The notes: a model not told the origin generated them from the sequence alone. Shown: positions 7,590 through 17,543, numbered from the stretch's first letter. The stretch is 64,000 nt of DNA from Pseudoalteromonas sp. MM1 (GCF_030296835.1 NZ_AP027923.1:372001-436000), one strand, 5' to 3'. A program made the numbers and translations.

Positions 7590-9881
7590 ATGAAAAAACT
7601 ATTTCAAAAAAATACCGAAACCGTAGACTTAAACCGTCGCTCTTTTATGATTAGTACAGCAACGGCTGGCCTAGTTATGGCATTTGCACCGGCTATATTT
7701 TCAGGTGAATTAAGCGCGAAAGAGTCAATTGCACAGCAATCGTTTTCACCCACAATTTGGTGGACTATGAACCCACAAGGTGAAGTAGTTGTTAGTATTG
7801 CTAAAGCTGAAATGGGGCAACACGTAGGCACCGCCTTAGCGCGTATTGTGGCAGATGAGCTTGAGTGCGACTGGGATAAGGTATCAATTACGTATGTAGA
7901 TACTCACGAAAAGTGGGGCTACATGGTTACTGGTGGTTCATGGTCTGTGTTTCAAAGCTTTAAGCCGCTTTCACAAGCTGGCGCAGCAGGGCGTTTGGCA
8001 CTTATTGATGCAGGGGCTAATATGCTTGGAGTTAAACCTGAGCAGTGCCACGCTAGTAAAGGGCGTATAATTGCAGGCGATAAGTCGCTCAGTTATGCCG
8101 ATATTGTAAAAAATGGTGAGTTTAACCGTACCTTTAGCAGCGAAGAAATCGCAAAACTGCCGTTAAAGCCTGCCAACAAACGCCACTTAACGGGTTTAAA
8201 CCAAGACTTTAAAGCGCTTGATATACCTGCAAAAACAAACGGTACTGCCGTGTATGGTATAGATGTAGAGCTTGAAGGTATGGTGTATGCGCGCCCTGTA
8301 ATTCCACCTACTCGATATGGCAGTGAAGTCACGCAGGTGGATGATAGCGCAGCAAAAGCAATAAAAGGCTACAAAGGGTTCGAGATTTTAAATGACCCGA
8401 GCAATACAGTACAAGGCTGGGTGGTGGTTTTAGCTGACAATTACCCCAGTGCTATTAAAGCGGGAGATGCGCTAAAAGTAACCTATAAAAAAGGGCAAAC
8501 AGCCAATGTTACAGAGGCAGATATTCAATCCCTCGGCGAAAAATTATGTAACGATAACAACGCTGGCACCTTATTTGTTAATGAAGGCGACACCGCTAAA
8601 ATGCAGGCTGAGGCAAAGCAGTCGCTAGCGTCATTGTATACCACGGCAACAGCAAGCCATTATCAATTAGAGCCGCTTAACGCGTTGGCAGAGTTTAAAC
8701 AAGGCAAGTGGATTATCCATACCGGTAATCAGTGGCAATCTTTAACGTTACCTGCATTGGCCAGCGCATTAGAGGTTGAACAAAATAACGTAATTATTCG
8801 CCCTTATTATTTAGGCGGTGGATTTGGGCGTCGCTTATTTGGCGATTGGACCGTGCCTGCAGCGTTAACAGCGAAAGCGATTGGTAAACCAGTAAAACTC
8901 GTATTTACGCGCGCAGACGATAGCTTGTTTGATCAGTCACGTTCAGCCTCCACAGCTAAATTAACGGCTTCGTTTAATGAAAATGGCGAACTCAGTGCTA
9001 TGGAACATGCGTTTGCAGCTGGTTGGCCAACAAAGGCAATGGCGCCTGGCTTTTTATCACCAGGGGTTGATGGCAAAGGTAAGTTTGACTCGTTTTCGGC
9101 CTCTGGAGCGGATCATTGGTACAGCATGGATAATCACCGTGCTCGCGCAATTAATAACGAATTGGCGCAAAGCACATTTACCCCAGGCTGGCTTCGCTCG
9201 GTAGGTCCGGGTTGGATTGTATGGAGTTTGGAATCTTTTATTGACGAAATTGCCCACAAACAAGGGCTTGATCCGGTGGAATTTCGTTTATCAATGCTCG
9301 ATGGCAAAGGCAAACAAGCAGGTAAAGCCCCTGAAAGCGTAGGCGGCGCACTGCGATTAAATGCGGTACTTAAAAAAGTGTCAGCGAAGGTCGCAAATGT
9401 TAAGCTGGGTGAAAACGAAGGCATTGGCTTTTCAGTTAGTTCTGGTCAAGAGCGTCATATGCCAGCGTGGATTGCCACAGCGGCGCATGTGCACGTAAAT
9501 AAAAACGATGGCAAAATTACGCTTAAAAAACTGTATGCCGTGGTAGATGCGGGTTTAATTGTTCATCCCGATGGTGCATTAGCTCAGCTTGAAGGTTCGT
9601 TATTGTGGGGCACAAGCCTTGCGTTACATGAATCAAATAATTATCAAAACGGGCAAGTGGCGGCCACTAACTTTAACACTTACTTGCCGCTTAGAATGCA
9701 AGATGTGCCCGATATGGATATAGAGTTTGTGCAAAGTGATGAGTTTCCTATGGGCTTAGGTGAGCCGGGCGTTATTGGTGTTGCGCCAGCTATTGGCAAC
9801 GCGGTATTTAATGCAGTCGGCGTGCGTTTACGTCATTTACCCATGAAACCGAGTGAGCTTAAAGCCGGTCTTTCGACCTAG
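7590..9881 (+). CDS. Molybdopterin-binding catalytic subunit, isoquinoline 1-oxidoreductase beta/aldehyde oxidase-like
   Basis: A 763-residue xanthine-dehydrogenase-family large subunit. A twin-arginine signal is present (NRRSFMI, Arg16-Arg17, then a hydrophobic stretch), so the heterodimer is probably exported folded to the periplasm, with the small subunit carried along. Cofactor motifs include GGGFGRR (IRPYYLGGGFGRRLF) and, near the C-terminus, GLGEPGVIGVAPAIGNAVFNA, whose Glu matches the family's catalytic Glu. It forms an operon with the preceding Fe-S subunit. Substrate could be an aldehyde or an N-heterocycle. The isoquinoline name is only the family label. Confidence 0.88.
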   Translation: MKKLFQKNTETVDLNRRSFMISTATAGLVMAFAPAIFSGELSAKESIAQQSFSPTIWWTMNPQGEVVVSIAKAEMGQHVGTALARIVADELECDWDKVSITYVDTHEKWGYMVTGGSWSVFQSFKPLSQAGAAGRLALIDAGANMLGVKPEQCHASKGRIIAGDKSLSYADIVKNGEFNRTFSSEEIAKLPLKPANKRHLTGLNQDFKALDIPAKTNGTAVYGIDVELEGMVYARPVIPPTRYGSEVTQVDDSAAKAIKGYKGFEILNDPSNTVQGWVVVLADNYPSAIKAGDALKVTYKKGQTANVTEADIQSLGEKLCNDNNAGTLFVNEGDTAKMQAEAKQSLASLYTTATASHYQLEPLNALAEFKQGKWIIHTGNQWQSLTLPALASALEVEQNNVIIRPYYLGGGFGRRLFGDWTVPAALTAKAIGKPVKLVFTRADDSLFDQSRSASTAKLTASFNENGELSAMEHAFAAGWPTKAMAPGFLSPGVDGKGKFDSFSASGADHWYSMDNHRARAINNELAQSTFTPGWLRSVGPGWIVWSLESFIDEIAHKQGLDPVEFRLSMLDGKGKQAGKAPESVGGALRLNAVLKKVSAKVANVKLGENEGIGFSVSSGQERHMPAWIATAAHVHVNKNDGKITLKKLYAVVDAGLIVHPDGALAQLEGSLLWGTSLALHESNNYQNGQVAATNFNTYLPLRMQDVPDMDIEFVQSDEFPMGLGEPGVIGVAPAIGNAVFNAVGVRLRHLPMKPSELKAGLST

Positions 9882-9883
9882 TT

Positions 9884-9927
9884 ATACCAATCCTCAAAAT
9901 AGATCACTTAATTAAGCGGATTGGTAT
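9884..9927. repeat. Palindromic REP-like repeat, copy 1
   Basis: ATACCAATCC (9884-9893) and GGATTGGTAT (9918-9927) are perfect 10-bp inverted arms around a 24-nt loop. A second copy at 45164-45207 matches at 41 of 44 positions. Both copies sit just after a stop codon and just before a terminator hairpin. Confidence 0.8.
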
Positions 9928-9938
9928 TAAGTGCTAAC

Positions 9939-9971
9939 AAAGCGCGTAAAGTAGATTTTTTTACGCGCTTT
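9939..9971. terminator. Hairpin terminator after iorB
   Basis: AAAGCGCGTAAA (9939-9950) pairs perfectly with TTTACGCGCTTT (9960-9971). The stem is symmetric with A/T flanks and could act in both directions. It separates the oxidoreductase operon from moaA. Confidence 0.6.
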
Positions 9972-10011
9972 GAACTTAGCGATAAATTTTAAAAATGTTA
10001 AAGGCTTATTT

Positions 10012-10983
10012 ATGCTAGTCGACCCAGCCGGGCGAAAATTTAGTTATTTACGTTTATCGATCACTGATGTGTGCAATTTTAAGTGTGTGTATTGTTTACC
10101 TGATGGCTATCAATGTGATCACGACCGAGACTTCCTTTCTCTTAACGAAATTAGTAATACTATAAACGCCTTTGCTCATCATGGTATATCAAAGTTACGT
10201 ATTACTGGCGGAGAGCCAACCCTCAGAAAAGATTTTATAGATGTAATTCGAGCAGCAAAAGACACGCCAGGCATTACAAAAATAGCCGCTACTACTAATG
10301 GCTACTCTATGCATAAGCAGATAAATAACTGGGTAGAAGCAGGTTTAAACGCTATCAATGTTAGTATTGATACTTTAGATCCACGTATGTTTAATACGAT
10401 TACCGGTCACGATAAGTTCTCGACTGTAATGCAGGGTATAGAAAGCGCGCTTGAAAGCGGTATAGAGTCGGTAAAAATAAACAGCGTACTCATGAAACAG
10501 TACAATGGCCGTGAGCTTGATACCTTTTTAGTCTATTTAAAGCACAGACCCGTGACGATGCGATTTATTGAGCTAATGCAAACTAATGATAATAAATCGT
10601 TTTTTGATGCTAACCATATATCGGGGCAAGCAATAAAAGAGCAGTTGCTCCGCGCAGGTTGGCAGCCCATTATACGCGATGTAACGGCAGGACCTGCACA
10701 AGAGTTTTTCCACCCTGATTATTTGGGTAAAATAGGGTTAATAATGCCTTACAGTAATGACTTTTGTAACACCTGCAATAGGTTAAGAATTTCGTCACTA
10801 GGGAAATTGCATTTATGTTTGTTTTCTGAGCAGGGCATATCACTTAGAGAATACATGAGTGATAACACCAATCAGGCATTAATTGATCAGTTAGCGCGTT
10901 ATATAAAAACTAAAAAACCAACACACTTATTGCATCAAGGTAACACAGGGGTCACAACAAACTTATCTATGTTGGGTGGTTAA
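10012..10983 (+). CDS. moaA: GTP 3',8-cyclase MoaA
   Basis: A 323-residue radical SAM enzyme that performs the first step of molybdenum cofactor synthesis, converting GTP to 3',8-cyclo-7,8-dihydro-GTP. The N-terminal cluster is CNFKCVYC (Cys21, Cys25, Cys28) in the MoaA context RLSITDVCNFKCVYCLPDG, with ITGGEP for SAM binding. The C-terminal cluster is CNTCNRLRISSLGKLHLC, and the chain ends in the required Gly-Gly. The ATG at 10012 is chosen over a TTG at 9970 because it has AAGG 8 nt upstream and aligns with known MoaA N-termini. No other moa genes are near. Its position after the Mo hydroxylase operon suggests cofactor supply. Confidence 0.93.
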   Translation: MLVDPAGRKFSYLRLSITDVCNFKCVYCLPDGYQCDHDRDFLSLNEISNTINAFAHHGISKLRITGGEPTLRKDFIDVIRAAKDTPGITKIAATTNGYSMHKQINNWVEAGLNAINVSIDTLDPRMFNTITGHDKFSTVMQGIESALESGIESVKINSVLMKQYNGRELDTFLVYLKHRPVTMRFIELMQTNDNKSFFDANHISGQAIKEQLLRAGWQPIIRDVTAGPAQEFFHPDYLGKIGLIMPYSNDFCNTCNRLRISSLGKLHLCLFSEQGISLREYMSDNTNQALIDQLARYIKTKKPTHLLHQGNTGVTTNLSMLGG

Positions 10984-11112
10984 ACCTTATAGTAAGCTGT
11001 TTGGCTGAGTGCTCTTGCTATGGTATTGGGTAAAGTTAATGTTTTCTTATATCTACTTGTTATATTTAATTTTAGCGTTACACTGAATTTTTTATTATTT
11101 TAAGTTTTTTGA

Positions 11113-12150
11113 ATGGATATAGCAGCGCTTAGTAGTACTAAATCATTAAGAAGGAACGTCCTGAAATGGATGTGCTTGTGCTTTGGTTTTGTCTCACTGT
11201 TTTTTGCTGCATTTAATATTATTGTAAATAACTTTGCTTTATTAGGGTATTTAGAAATAGCGCTCAGTGTATTTTGTGCTTACACCTACTATCGCTTAAA
11301 CACGCATGCGCTAGAAGTATGGCAATCTGTAGTTATGTGCATATTTGTCACCTTTGTAATTGTATTAGGTAACTATTTAGCTAAACCAATAAATGGCGTG
11401 TATGTGTGGTCTTTTGCTTTACCTATATTGTACTACCTGTTGCTAGGTAAACGCTATGGCATTGTATTATCGGCTTTGCTCTTTGTACTACAAGCTGCCA
11501 TATTGTTAAACAAATCATCGCAACTTCCTCTAACAACGCTTAACTTCAGTTTAAACCTTATATTCGTGTATATCAGTATTTGGGCTATTTCTCATGTTTT
11601 TGAAGGTAGCCGTGCTTTATCATCTAAGCGATTAAAAAATCTTGCTTTGTTAGACCCGCTTACTGGGGCTGCAAACCGTTTATCAATGAATCACTATTTT
11701 GAAGTAGAGCTTAAAGATAAATCGCAACTGTATTTGTTTTTACTCGATCTAGACTTTTTTAAACAAGTTAACGATACCCATGGCCACGCAGTGGGTGATA
11801 AAGTGCTCATTGAAGTCGCCACTTTACTTCGCGTTATATCAGCAAAAGGGTATGTATTTAGAGTGGGCGGGGAGGAGTTTGCTTTACTGCACTCTTTTGC
11901 TTCACACAATGAGGCGTTGGCAATGGCTGAAACCATCAGAGCAACACTAAACGAATCTGCGTTTGAGATTGATGGGCTAAAAATAAATGTCACCGCGAGC
12001 ATTGGGGTTGTAAAGTATCGCCAAGGTGACACACTTGAAAAGTGTGTCACTAAAGCAGATGAACAACTTTATAAAGCAAAAGAATATGGCCGAAATAAAG
12101 TATACTTTCAGTCAAGCGCCCGGTTAAATGAAAAGCCTCAGGTAGCTTAA
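11113..12150 (+). CDS. Membrane-bound diguanylate cyclase (GGDEF)
   Basis: A 345-residue protein with about six N-terminal membrane helices (residues about 20-160) and a C-terminal GGDEF domain beginning at LALLDPLTGAANR. The active site is GGEEF, so it should make c-di-GMP from GTP. The stretch before it reads SAKGYVFRVGGEEF, so the RxxD inhibitory site is absent and product inhibition is not expected. The membrane region resembles an integral sensor module but I cannot name its family. The ATG at 11113 has no clear ribosome site. It is convergent with the LysR gene, with only 6 nt between the stops. Confidence 0.88.
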   Translation: MDIAALSSTKSLRRNVLKWMCLCFGFVSLFFAAFNIIVNNFALLGYLEIALSVFCAYTYYRLNTHALEVWQSVVMCIFVTFVIVLGNYLAKPINGVYVWSFALPILYYLLLGKRYGIVLSALLFVLQAAILLNKSSQLPLTTLNFSLNLIFVYISIWAISHVFEGSRALSSKRLKNLALLDPLTGAANRLSMNHYFEVELKDKSQLYLFLLDLDFFKQVNDTHGHAVGDKVLIEVATLLRVISAKGYVFRVGGEEFALLHSFASHNEALAMAETIRATLNESAFEIDGLKINVTASIGVVKYRQGDTLEKCVTKADEQLYKAKEYGRNKVYFQSSARLNEKPQVA

Positions 12151-12156
12151 TACGCC

Positions 12157-13098
12157 CTAGTACATTTGTTCAAAGTTAGGGATGTTGTTTTCCCAAATTG
12201 GTTTGTCTTTCCCTAAATACTCCTTTACTGCATCAAAAAATAAGCGTGTTCTTACTGGTAAGTCTCTGTGCGGGTACAAGGCATACATATGGCTAAACTC
12301 TTTTAATTTAACGTCAGTTAAAATAGGCACTAATTGGCCTTGCGTTATTTCCTTATCGATAATAAATGCCGGAGCCACGAAGTAGGTAGTCCCTGAAATA
12401 GCTTTCATTAGCAGCACTTCGGCATCGTTAGCTCTATACACACTGTTAATTTTTAGCTCACACAACTCCCCCTTACTATCGTAATAATCAAGGCTCTCTA
12501 CCCGTATTGAGTTGCTTGCATAACTTGCTGCAGGTAACTGCGCCAGTTCTTCTATGGTTTTTGGCATGCCATAGGTTTGTATAAATTCAGGGGCCGCTAC
12601 TATAAGTACCCTATTTCGGGCAATTCTACGCGCAATTAATGAAGAGTCTTTAGGTTCCCCAATTCTAAAAGCTAAATCAAACCCTTCAGATACAATATCA
12701 ACAAGCCTGTCATCAAGGCGCAGCTCAACTTCTACTTGAGGAAAACGTTTTTGAAAGTCGTTAAGCACAGGCTGCAAATAACGTCTGCCAATAAGCGTTG
12801 ACGATGTAATTTTTAGCACCCCACGTGGCTCTAAATGATAGTTTTCTGCCATGCGTACGGTTTCACCAAGTAGTTCTCTTAGTTCACTTGCTTTTTTTAT
12901 CATTTCGGCGCCGGCGGCCGTTAACGAAAACGAACGGGTGGTACGGTTTAATAGCCTAACGCCTAGCTCGTCCTCTAACCGACTAATTTGCTTTGATATT
13001 ACAGAGCGGTCTATGTTTCTTATTTCTGCAGCTTTGGCAAAAGAGCCTTGCTCTACCACCTCTAGTAGCATTAAAAGTCGGCTTGTTGTATCCATCAT
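12157..13098 (-). CDS. LysR-family transcriptional regulator, probable regulator of the divergent efflux operon
   Basis: A protein of about 313 residues with an N-terminal winged HTH (LMLLEVVEQGSFAKAAEIRNIDRSVISKQISRLEDELG) and a C-terminal LysR substrate-binding domain of the DmlR/AaeR-like type. It is divergent from the RND efflux operon and shares with it a 116-bp intergenic region that contains a T-N11-A palindrome, the typical arrangement for a LysR activator and its target. Start options are GTG 13104, ATG 13098 and ATG 13095. The ATG at 13098 has GAG about 7 nt upstream and is used. The inducer is unknown. Confidence 0.87.
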   Translation of the reverse strand: MMDTTSRLLMLLEVVEQGSFAKAAEIRNIDRSVISKQISRLEDELGVRLLNRTTRSFSLTAAGAEMIKKASELRELLGETVRMAENYHLEPRGVLKITSSTLIGRRYLQPVLNDFQKRFPQVEVELRLDDRLVDIVSEGFDLAFRIGEPKDSSLIARRIARNRVLIVAAPEFIQTYGMPKTIEELAQLPAASYASNSIRVESLDYYDSKGELCELKINSVYRANDAEVLLMKAISGTTYFVAPAFIIDKEITQGQLVPILTDVKLKEFSHMYALYPHRDLPVRTRLFFDAVKEYLGKDKPIWENNIPNFEQMY

Positions 13099-13120
13099 GA
13101 TCACTCATTAATTTTTATTG

Positions 13121-13135
13121 ATGCCATTTTGGCAT
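13121..13135. promoter_or_regulatory. LysR-type operator (T-N11-A palindrome)
   Basis: ATGCCA (13121-13126) and TGGCAT (13130-13135) are perfect arms around TTT and contain the T-N11-A core. Flanking bases extend the symmetry with one mismatch. The site lies between the divergent LysR and RND adaptor genes. Confidence 0.6.
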
Positions 13136-13214
13136 TAATGAATTTATAAATCTATGGTTTTTGTCCGCAGGTATAGTCCGTAATATGCACGCTAATCAAT
13201 AAAGGAGCGTCTAC

Positions 13215-14381
13215 ATGAACAAACATTTAATTGCTGCTGCACTCGCTGCGGCATCATTATCACTTGCGGGCTGTGCTGATGAGAGCGCGCCTCAAGCTCA
13301 GCAACAACAATTGCAGCCTATCGATGTTGCACCTGTACTGGTAAAGCCGGTACAAAGCTGGCACACCTACACTACGCGCTTAGAGTCGCCTGAAGAAGTT
13401 GCGTTAATGCCACGTGTGTCAGGTATTATCGATAGCATTGAGTTTAAAGAAGGCGATGTGGTTAAGCAGGGCGATGTGCTTTTTCAGCTTGATAAACGTC
13501 CTTTTGCTGCCGTAGTAGCAAGTTTAGAAGCGCAAATTCACAGCGCTGAAGCAGCCCTTGAACAAGCTGTTAGTGAAGATAAACGTGCAGTGCGATTATT
13601 AGAGCGTAAAGCTATTTCTACAGAGCAAGCACAAGCACGTACCTCAACGTTGCGTCAACGCGAAGCGCAACTTGCAGCACTGCAAGCACAACTTACCTCT
13701 GCAAAGCTCGATTTAGAATTTACCTCGGTGATATCGCCAATTGATGGCATTATTTCTCGTGCAAACATTACTAAAGGTAATAACGTGTTAGCGGGACAAA
13801 GCGTATTAACATCAATTGTATCTAACAAAGCAATGTATGCGTATTTTGACGTTGATGAACGTACCTGGAATAGTGCATTTAATGATGTAACAGCACAAAG
13901 CCGCCAAACAGTTGTAATGCAAAAAGTAGGTCAAACAGAGTTTGCTTATCAAGGTTACATTAACTTTATTGATAACCAAATTAACTCAGCTACAGGTACT
14001 TTACGTGTACGTGCTGTATTTAACGAAGATAATAATCAACTTCGTGCAGGCTCTTTTGCCCGTATTAAATTGGCAGCAAACAAAGTAAGCGAAAAAGTAA
14101 TTATACCTGAGCGTGCTATTGGTACCGATTTAAAAAATCGTTTTGTATTAACGGTTGGCGAAAACAACGTACTTGAATACAAACTCATTACTGTCGGTGA
14201 ACGATACGGTGCATTACGTGCGGTGACCTCTGGACTTAGCGAAGGTGACATCATTGCGGTAAACGGCCCAGCACGTGTAGGCCCAGGTATGCCAATCTCT
14301 CCACAAACAGTAACAATTGATACAAGCGGTGTTGCATTTACATTGTCAAACGACAACGCACAACTTGTGGCTAAGCAATAA
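13215..14381 (+). CDS. RND efflux periplasmic adaptor (membrane fusion protein)
   Basis: A 388-residue HlyD/AcrA-type adaptor. A lipoprotein signal (LSLAGCADE) anchors it to the inner membrane. It contains the biotin-lipoyl hairpin halves (VSGIIDSIEFKEGDVVKQGDVLF and DLEFTSVISPIDGIISR) flanking a coiled-coil (about residues 105-165), then beta-barrel and membrane-proximal domains. Adaptors bridge the inner-membrane pump and the outer-membrane channel. It is the first gene of a four-gene operon; the pump gene follows after 9 nt. AGGAG precedes the ATG. Confidence 0.92.
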   Translation: MNKHLIAAALAAASLSLAGCADESAPQAQQQQLQPIDVAPVLVKPVQSWHTYTTRLESPEEVALMPRVSGIIDSIEFKEGDVVKQGDVLFQLDKRPFAAVVASLEAQIHSAEAALEQAVSEDKRAVRLLERKAISTEQAQARTSTLRQREAQLAALQAQLTSAKLDLEFTSVISPIDGIISRANITKGNNVLAGQSVLTSIVSNKAMYAYFDVDERTWNSAFNDVTAQSRQTVVMQKVGQTEFAYQGYINFIDNQINSATGTLRVRAVFNEDNNQLRAGSFARIKLAANKVSEKVIIPERAIGTDLKNRFVLTVGENNVLEYKLITVGERYGALRAVTSGLSEGDIIAVNGPARVGPGMPISPQTVTIDTSGVAFTLSNDNAQLVAKQ

Positions 14382-14390
14382 GGTTTATTG

Positions 14391-17300
14391 ATGAAATTCT
14401 CGCATTTCTTTATACAGCGCCCAATATTTGCGGCCATGCTGTCGTTGGTTATTTTAATTGCTGGTGGTATTTCACTATTTCAACTACCAGTGAGTGAATA
14501 CCCAGAAGTAGTACCACCTACAGTGGTTGTAACTGCAAGCTACCCGGGTGCAAACCCAACCGTTATCGCGCAAACAGTGGCAACACCGCTGGAGCAAGAA
14601 ATTAACGGTACTGAGAACATGCTTTATATGTTTTCACAAGGTACTAGTGATGGACGCATGACTTTAACGGTAACTTTTGCTTTAGGTACCGATTTAGATC
14701 GTGCGCAGGTTCAAGTACAAAACCGTGTAAACAGTGCATTGCCACGTTTGCCAGAAGAAGTACAGCGTTTAGGCGTAGTAGCCGAAAAATCATCACCCGA
14801 TTTAACCATGGTGGTGCACTTATATTCGCCTGAAAAAACTCACGATACAGCGTATTTATCTAACTATGCCGATTTGAACATTAAAGATGAAATTGCACGC
14901 TTACCAGGCGTAGGTGATATTCGTTTATTTGGTGGTGGCAAATACTCAATGCGCGTATGGCTAAACCCTGATGCGCTTGCTGCACGTGAACTCACAGCAA
15001 CAGATGTAGTTGCAGCGCTTCGCTCGCAAAACCAACAAGTTGCAGCGGGTAGCTTAGGTGCGCAGCCAATTTCAAACGATAGCCAATTTCAAATACTCTT
15101 AAACGTTAAAGGGCGTTTAAGTAGTGTTGAAGAATTTGAAAACGTTATCATAAAAGTAGGTGAACAGGGGCAATTAACACGTTTGTCTGATGTAGCACGT
15201 GTAGACTTAGGCCTTGATACGTACGCACTTCGTGCTGAGATGGATAACCAGCCTGCACTTGCAATGCCTATTTTTCAACGCCCTGGTTCAAATGCAATTG
15301 AGCTTTCTGATCAAGTACGCGAAACCATGGCGCGCTTATCAAAAGATTTCCCTGCGGGTGTAGAGTACGACATTGTATATGACCCTACGGTATTTGTACG
15401 TGGTTCAATTGATGCGGTAATTGCTACTTTACTTGAAGCCATCGCATTAGTTGTTATTGTTGTAATTGTATTTTTACAAACATGGCGCGCATCTATTATT
15501 CCTTTAATTGCGGTGCCTGTATCTCTAATTGGTACTTTTGCGGTTATGCAATGGCTAGGCGTATCTATTAATACGCTGTCGTTGTTTGGCTTGGTGCTAG
15601 CAATTGGTATTGTTGTAGATGATGCTATCGTTGTTGTTGAAAACGTAGAGCGTAATATTGAGCAAGGGCTATCGCCATTAGAAGCAACACGTGTTGCTAT
15701 GACTGAAGTTACAGGCCCGATTATTGCGATTGCTTTAGTGTTGTGTGCGGTATTTATTCCAACTGCATTTATTACCGGTTTATCGGGTCAGTTTTACAAG
15801 CAATTTGCACTAACTATTACTATTTCTACTGTTATCTCTGCATTTAATTCACTAACACTGTCACCAGCGTTATCGGCATTATTACTTAAATCGCACGATG
15901 CAAAACCTGATGCGTTTACGCGTTTACTGAATAAATTATTTGGCCGTTGGTTGTTTGAACCATTTAACCGCGTATTTAATCGTGGTGCTAAAGGGTACGA
16001 AAAACTAGTACAAAAACTTATTCGTATGACTGTTATTGTGATGGTTGCCTATGTTGCACTGGTTGGCGGCACAATTAAATTATTTGATACCGTACCAGGT
16101 GGCTTTATTCCACAGCAAGATAAGCAATATTTAGTGGCTATTGCACAATTACCCGATGCAGCAAGTTTAGACCGCACTGCAGATGTAATTTCGCAAATGC
16201 AAAAAATTGCGTTAGAAGTACCTGGCGTTGCTCACACTGTTGCGTTTCCTGGTTTATCGGTTAATGGGTTTACTAATAGCCCGAACAGCGGCATTGTATT
16301 TACACCACTTGAAAGCTTTGATAAACGCACAGACCCTAGCCAATCGGCAATGGCCATCGCTGCGCAGCTAAATCAACGTTTTGCAGCCATTGATGAAGCA
16401 TTTGTTGCAGTATTTCCGCCACCGCCAATTCAAGGCTTAGGTACAACCGGTGGCTTTAAACTGCAACTTGAAGACAGAGCAAATAAAGGGTTTGAAGCAT
16501 TATTCAATAGCCTACAAACGGTTATTGGTAAGGCGCAACAAGACCCTGCATTAATGGGCCTTTACTCAAGCTTTAGAATTCAAGTTCCACAAATGGACAT
16601 AGACATTGACCGTGAACAAGCACTTATTCAAGGTATTCCACTTGATGAAGTATTTGACGCACTGCAAGTTTACTTAGGCTCAGTATATGTAAACGACTTT
16701 AATATGTTTGGTCGTACTTACCAAGTAAATGCGCAAGCTGATGCTGATTACCGCCTTGATCCTGAGCAAATTCTTAACCTAAAAGTACGTAATAGCGTAG
16801 GGAACATGGTGCCACTTGGTTCTGTACTAACTGTGACACCGACCATAGGTCCAGATCGCGTAATGCACTATAACGGTTACCCTAGTGCAGAATTGAACGG
16901 CAGCCCAGCACCAGGTTACAGCTCTGATCAAGCACAAACAGCAATCGAAGCAATACTGGCAGATAATCTACCGACGGGTATTGAATACGAGTGGACAGAA
17001 GTAACCTACCAGCAAGTACTTGCCGGTAATACTATGGTTTATGTATTCCCGTTAGTTGTATTGCTTGTATTTATGGTACTTGCAGCGCAGTACGAAAGCT
17101 TACGTTTACCACTGGCAATAATACTAATTGTACCTATGACTATTTTCTCTGCGCTATTAGGTGTATGGCTTGTAGGCTCAGACAACAACATATTCACCCA
17201 AATAGCGTTAATAGTACTGGTGGCCTTAGCTTCTAAAAACGCGATATTAATGGTTGAGTTTGCAAAAGACAGACACGACTCAGGATTAACGCACCTAGAG

Positions 17301-17543
17301 GCAATACTTGAAGCATGTCGTATGCGTTTGCGCCCTATATTAATGACATCAATTGCCTTTACAGCAGGGGTTGTACCACTAGTACTTGCAACGGGTGCCG
17401 GCGCCGAAATGCGCCACGCTATGGGTAACGCGGTGTTTGCAGGCATGATAGGGGTAACCGTATTTGGTTTACTATTTACCCCAGTGTTTTACATGTTAGT
17501 TGTTAAAAAGCAGCAAAAAGAGCAGGAGTTATCACATGGCTAA
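14391..17543 (+). CDS. RND multidrug efflux pump, HAE1 family
   Basis: A 1050-residue AcrB/MexB-type proton-driven transporter. The N-terminus MKFSHFFIQRPIFAA is the family signature. The proton-relay motif GIVVDDAIVVVENVER in TM4 contains the conserved Asp pair, and the two halves each have a large periplasmic loop and six membrane helices. It works with the preceding adaptor and following channel to expel drugs or toxic organics; specificity cannot be read. The ATG at 14391 has AAGG 7 nt upstream and is preferred to the adjacent TTG at 14388. Its end overlaps the next gene by 8 nt. Confidence 0.94.
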   Translation: MKFSHFFIQRPIFAAMLSLVILIAGGISLFQLPVSEYPEVVPPTVVVTASYPGANPTVIAQTVATPLEQEINGTENMLYMFSQGTSDGRMTLTVTFALGTDLDRAQVQVQNRVNSALPRLPEEVQRLGVVAEKSSPDLTMVVHLYSPEKTHDTAYLSNYADLNIKDEIARLPGVGDIRLFGGGKYSMRVWLNPDALAARELTATDVVAALRSQNQQVAAGSLGAQPISNDSQFQILLNVKGRLSSVEEFENVIIKVGEQGQLTRLSDVARVDLGLDTYALRAEMDNQPALAMPIFQRPGSNAIELSDQVRETMARLSKDFPAGVEYDIVYDPTVFVRGSIDAVIATLLEAIALVVIVVIVFLQTWRASIIPLIAVPVSLIGTFAVMQWLGVSINTLSLFGLVLAIGIVVDDAIVVVENVERNIEQGLSPLEATRVAMTEVTGPIIAIALVLCAVFIPTAFITGLSGQFYKQFALTITISTVISAFNSLTLSPALSALLLKSHDAKPDAFTRLLNKLFGRWLFEPFNRVFNRGAKGYEKLVQKLIRMTVIVMVAYVALVGGTIKLFDTVPGGFIPQQDKQYLVAIAQLPDAASLDRTADVISQMQKIALEVPGVAHTVAFPGLSVNGFTNSPNSGIVFTPLESFDKRTDPSQSAMAIAAQLNQRFAAIDEAFVAVFPPPPIQGLGTTGGFKLQLEDRANKGFEALFNSLQTVIGKAQQDPALMGLYSSFRIQVPQMDIDIDREQALIQGIPLDEVFDALQVYLGSVYVNDFNMFGRTYQVNAQADADYRLDPEQILNLKVRNSVGNMVPLGSVLTVTPTIGPDRVMHYNGYPSAELNGSPAPGYSSDQAQTAIEAILADNLPTGIEYEWTEVTYQQVLAGNTMVYVFPLVVLLVFMVLAAQYESLRLPLAIILIVPMTIFSALLGVWLVGSDNNIFTQIALIVLVALASKNAILMVEFAKDRHDSGLTHLEAILEACRMRLRPILMTSIAFTAGVVPLVLATGAGAEMRHAMGNAVFAGMIGVTVFGLLFTPVFYMLVVKKQQKEQELSHG

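Noticed and set aside
9884..9927. REP-like palindrome as the terminator of iorB
   Set aside because: The loop is long (24 nt), no T-run follows, and a better terminator hairpin lies 12 nt downstream.
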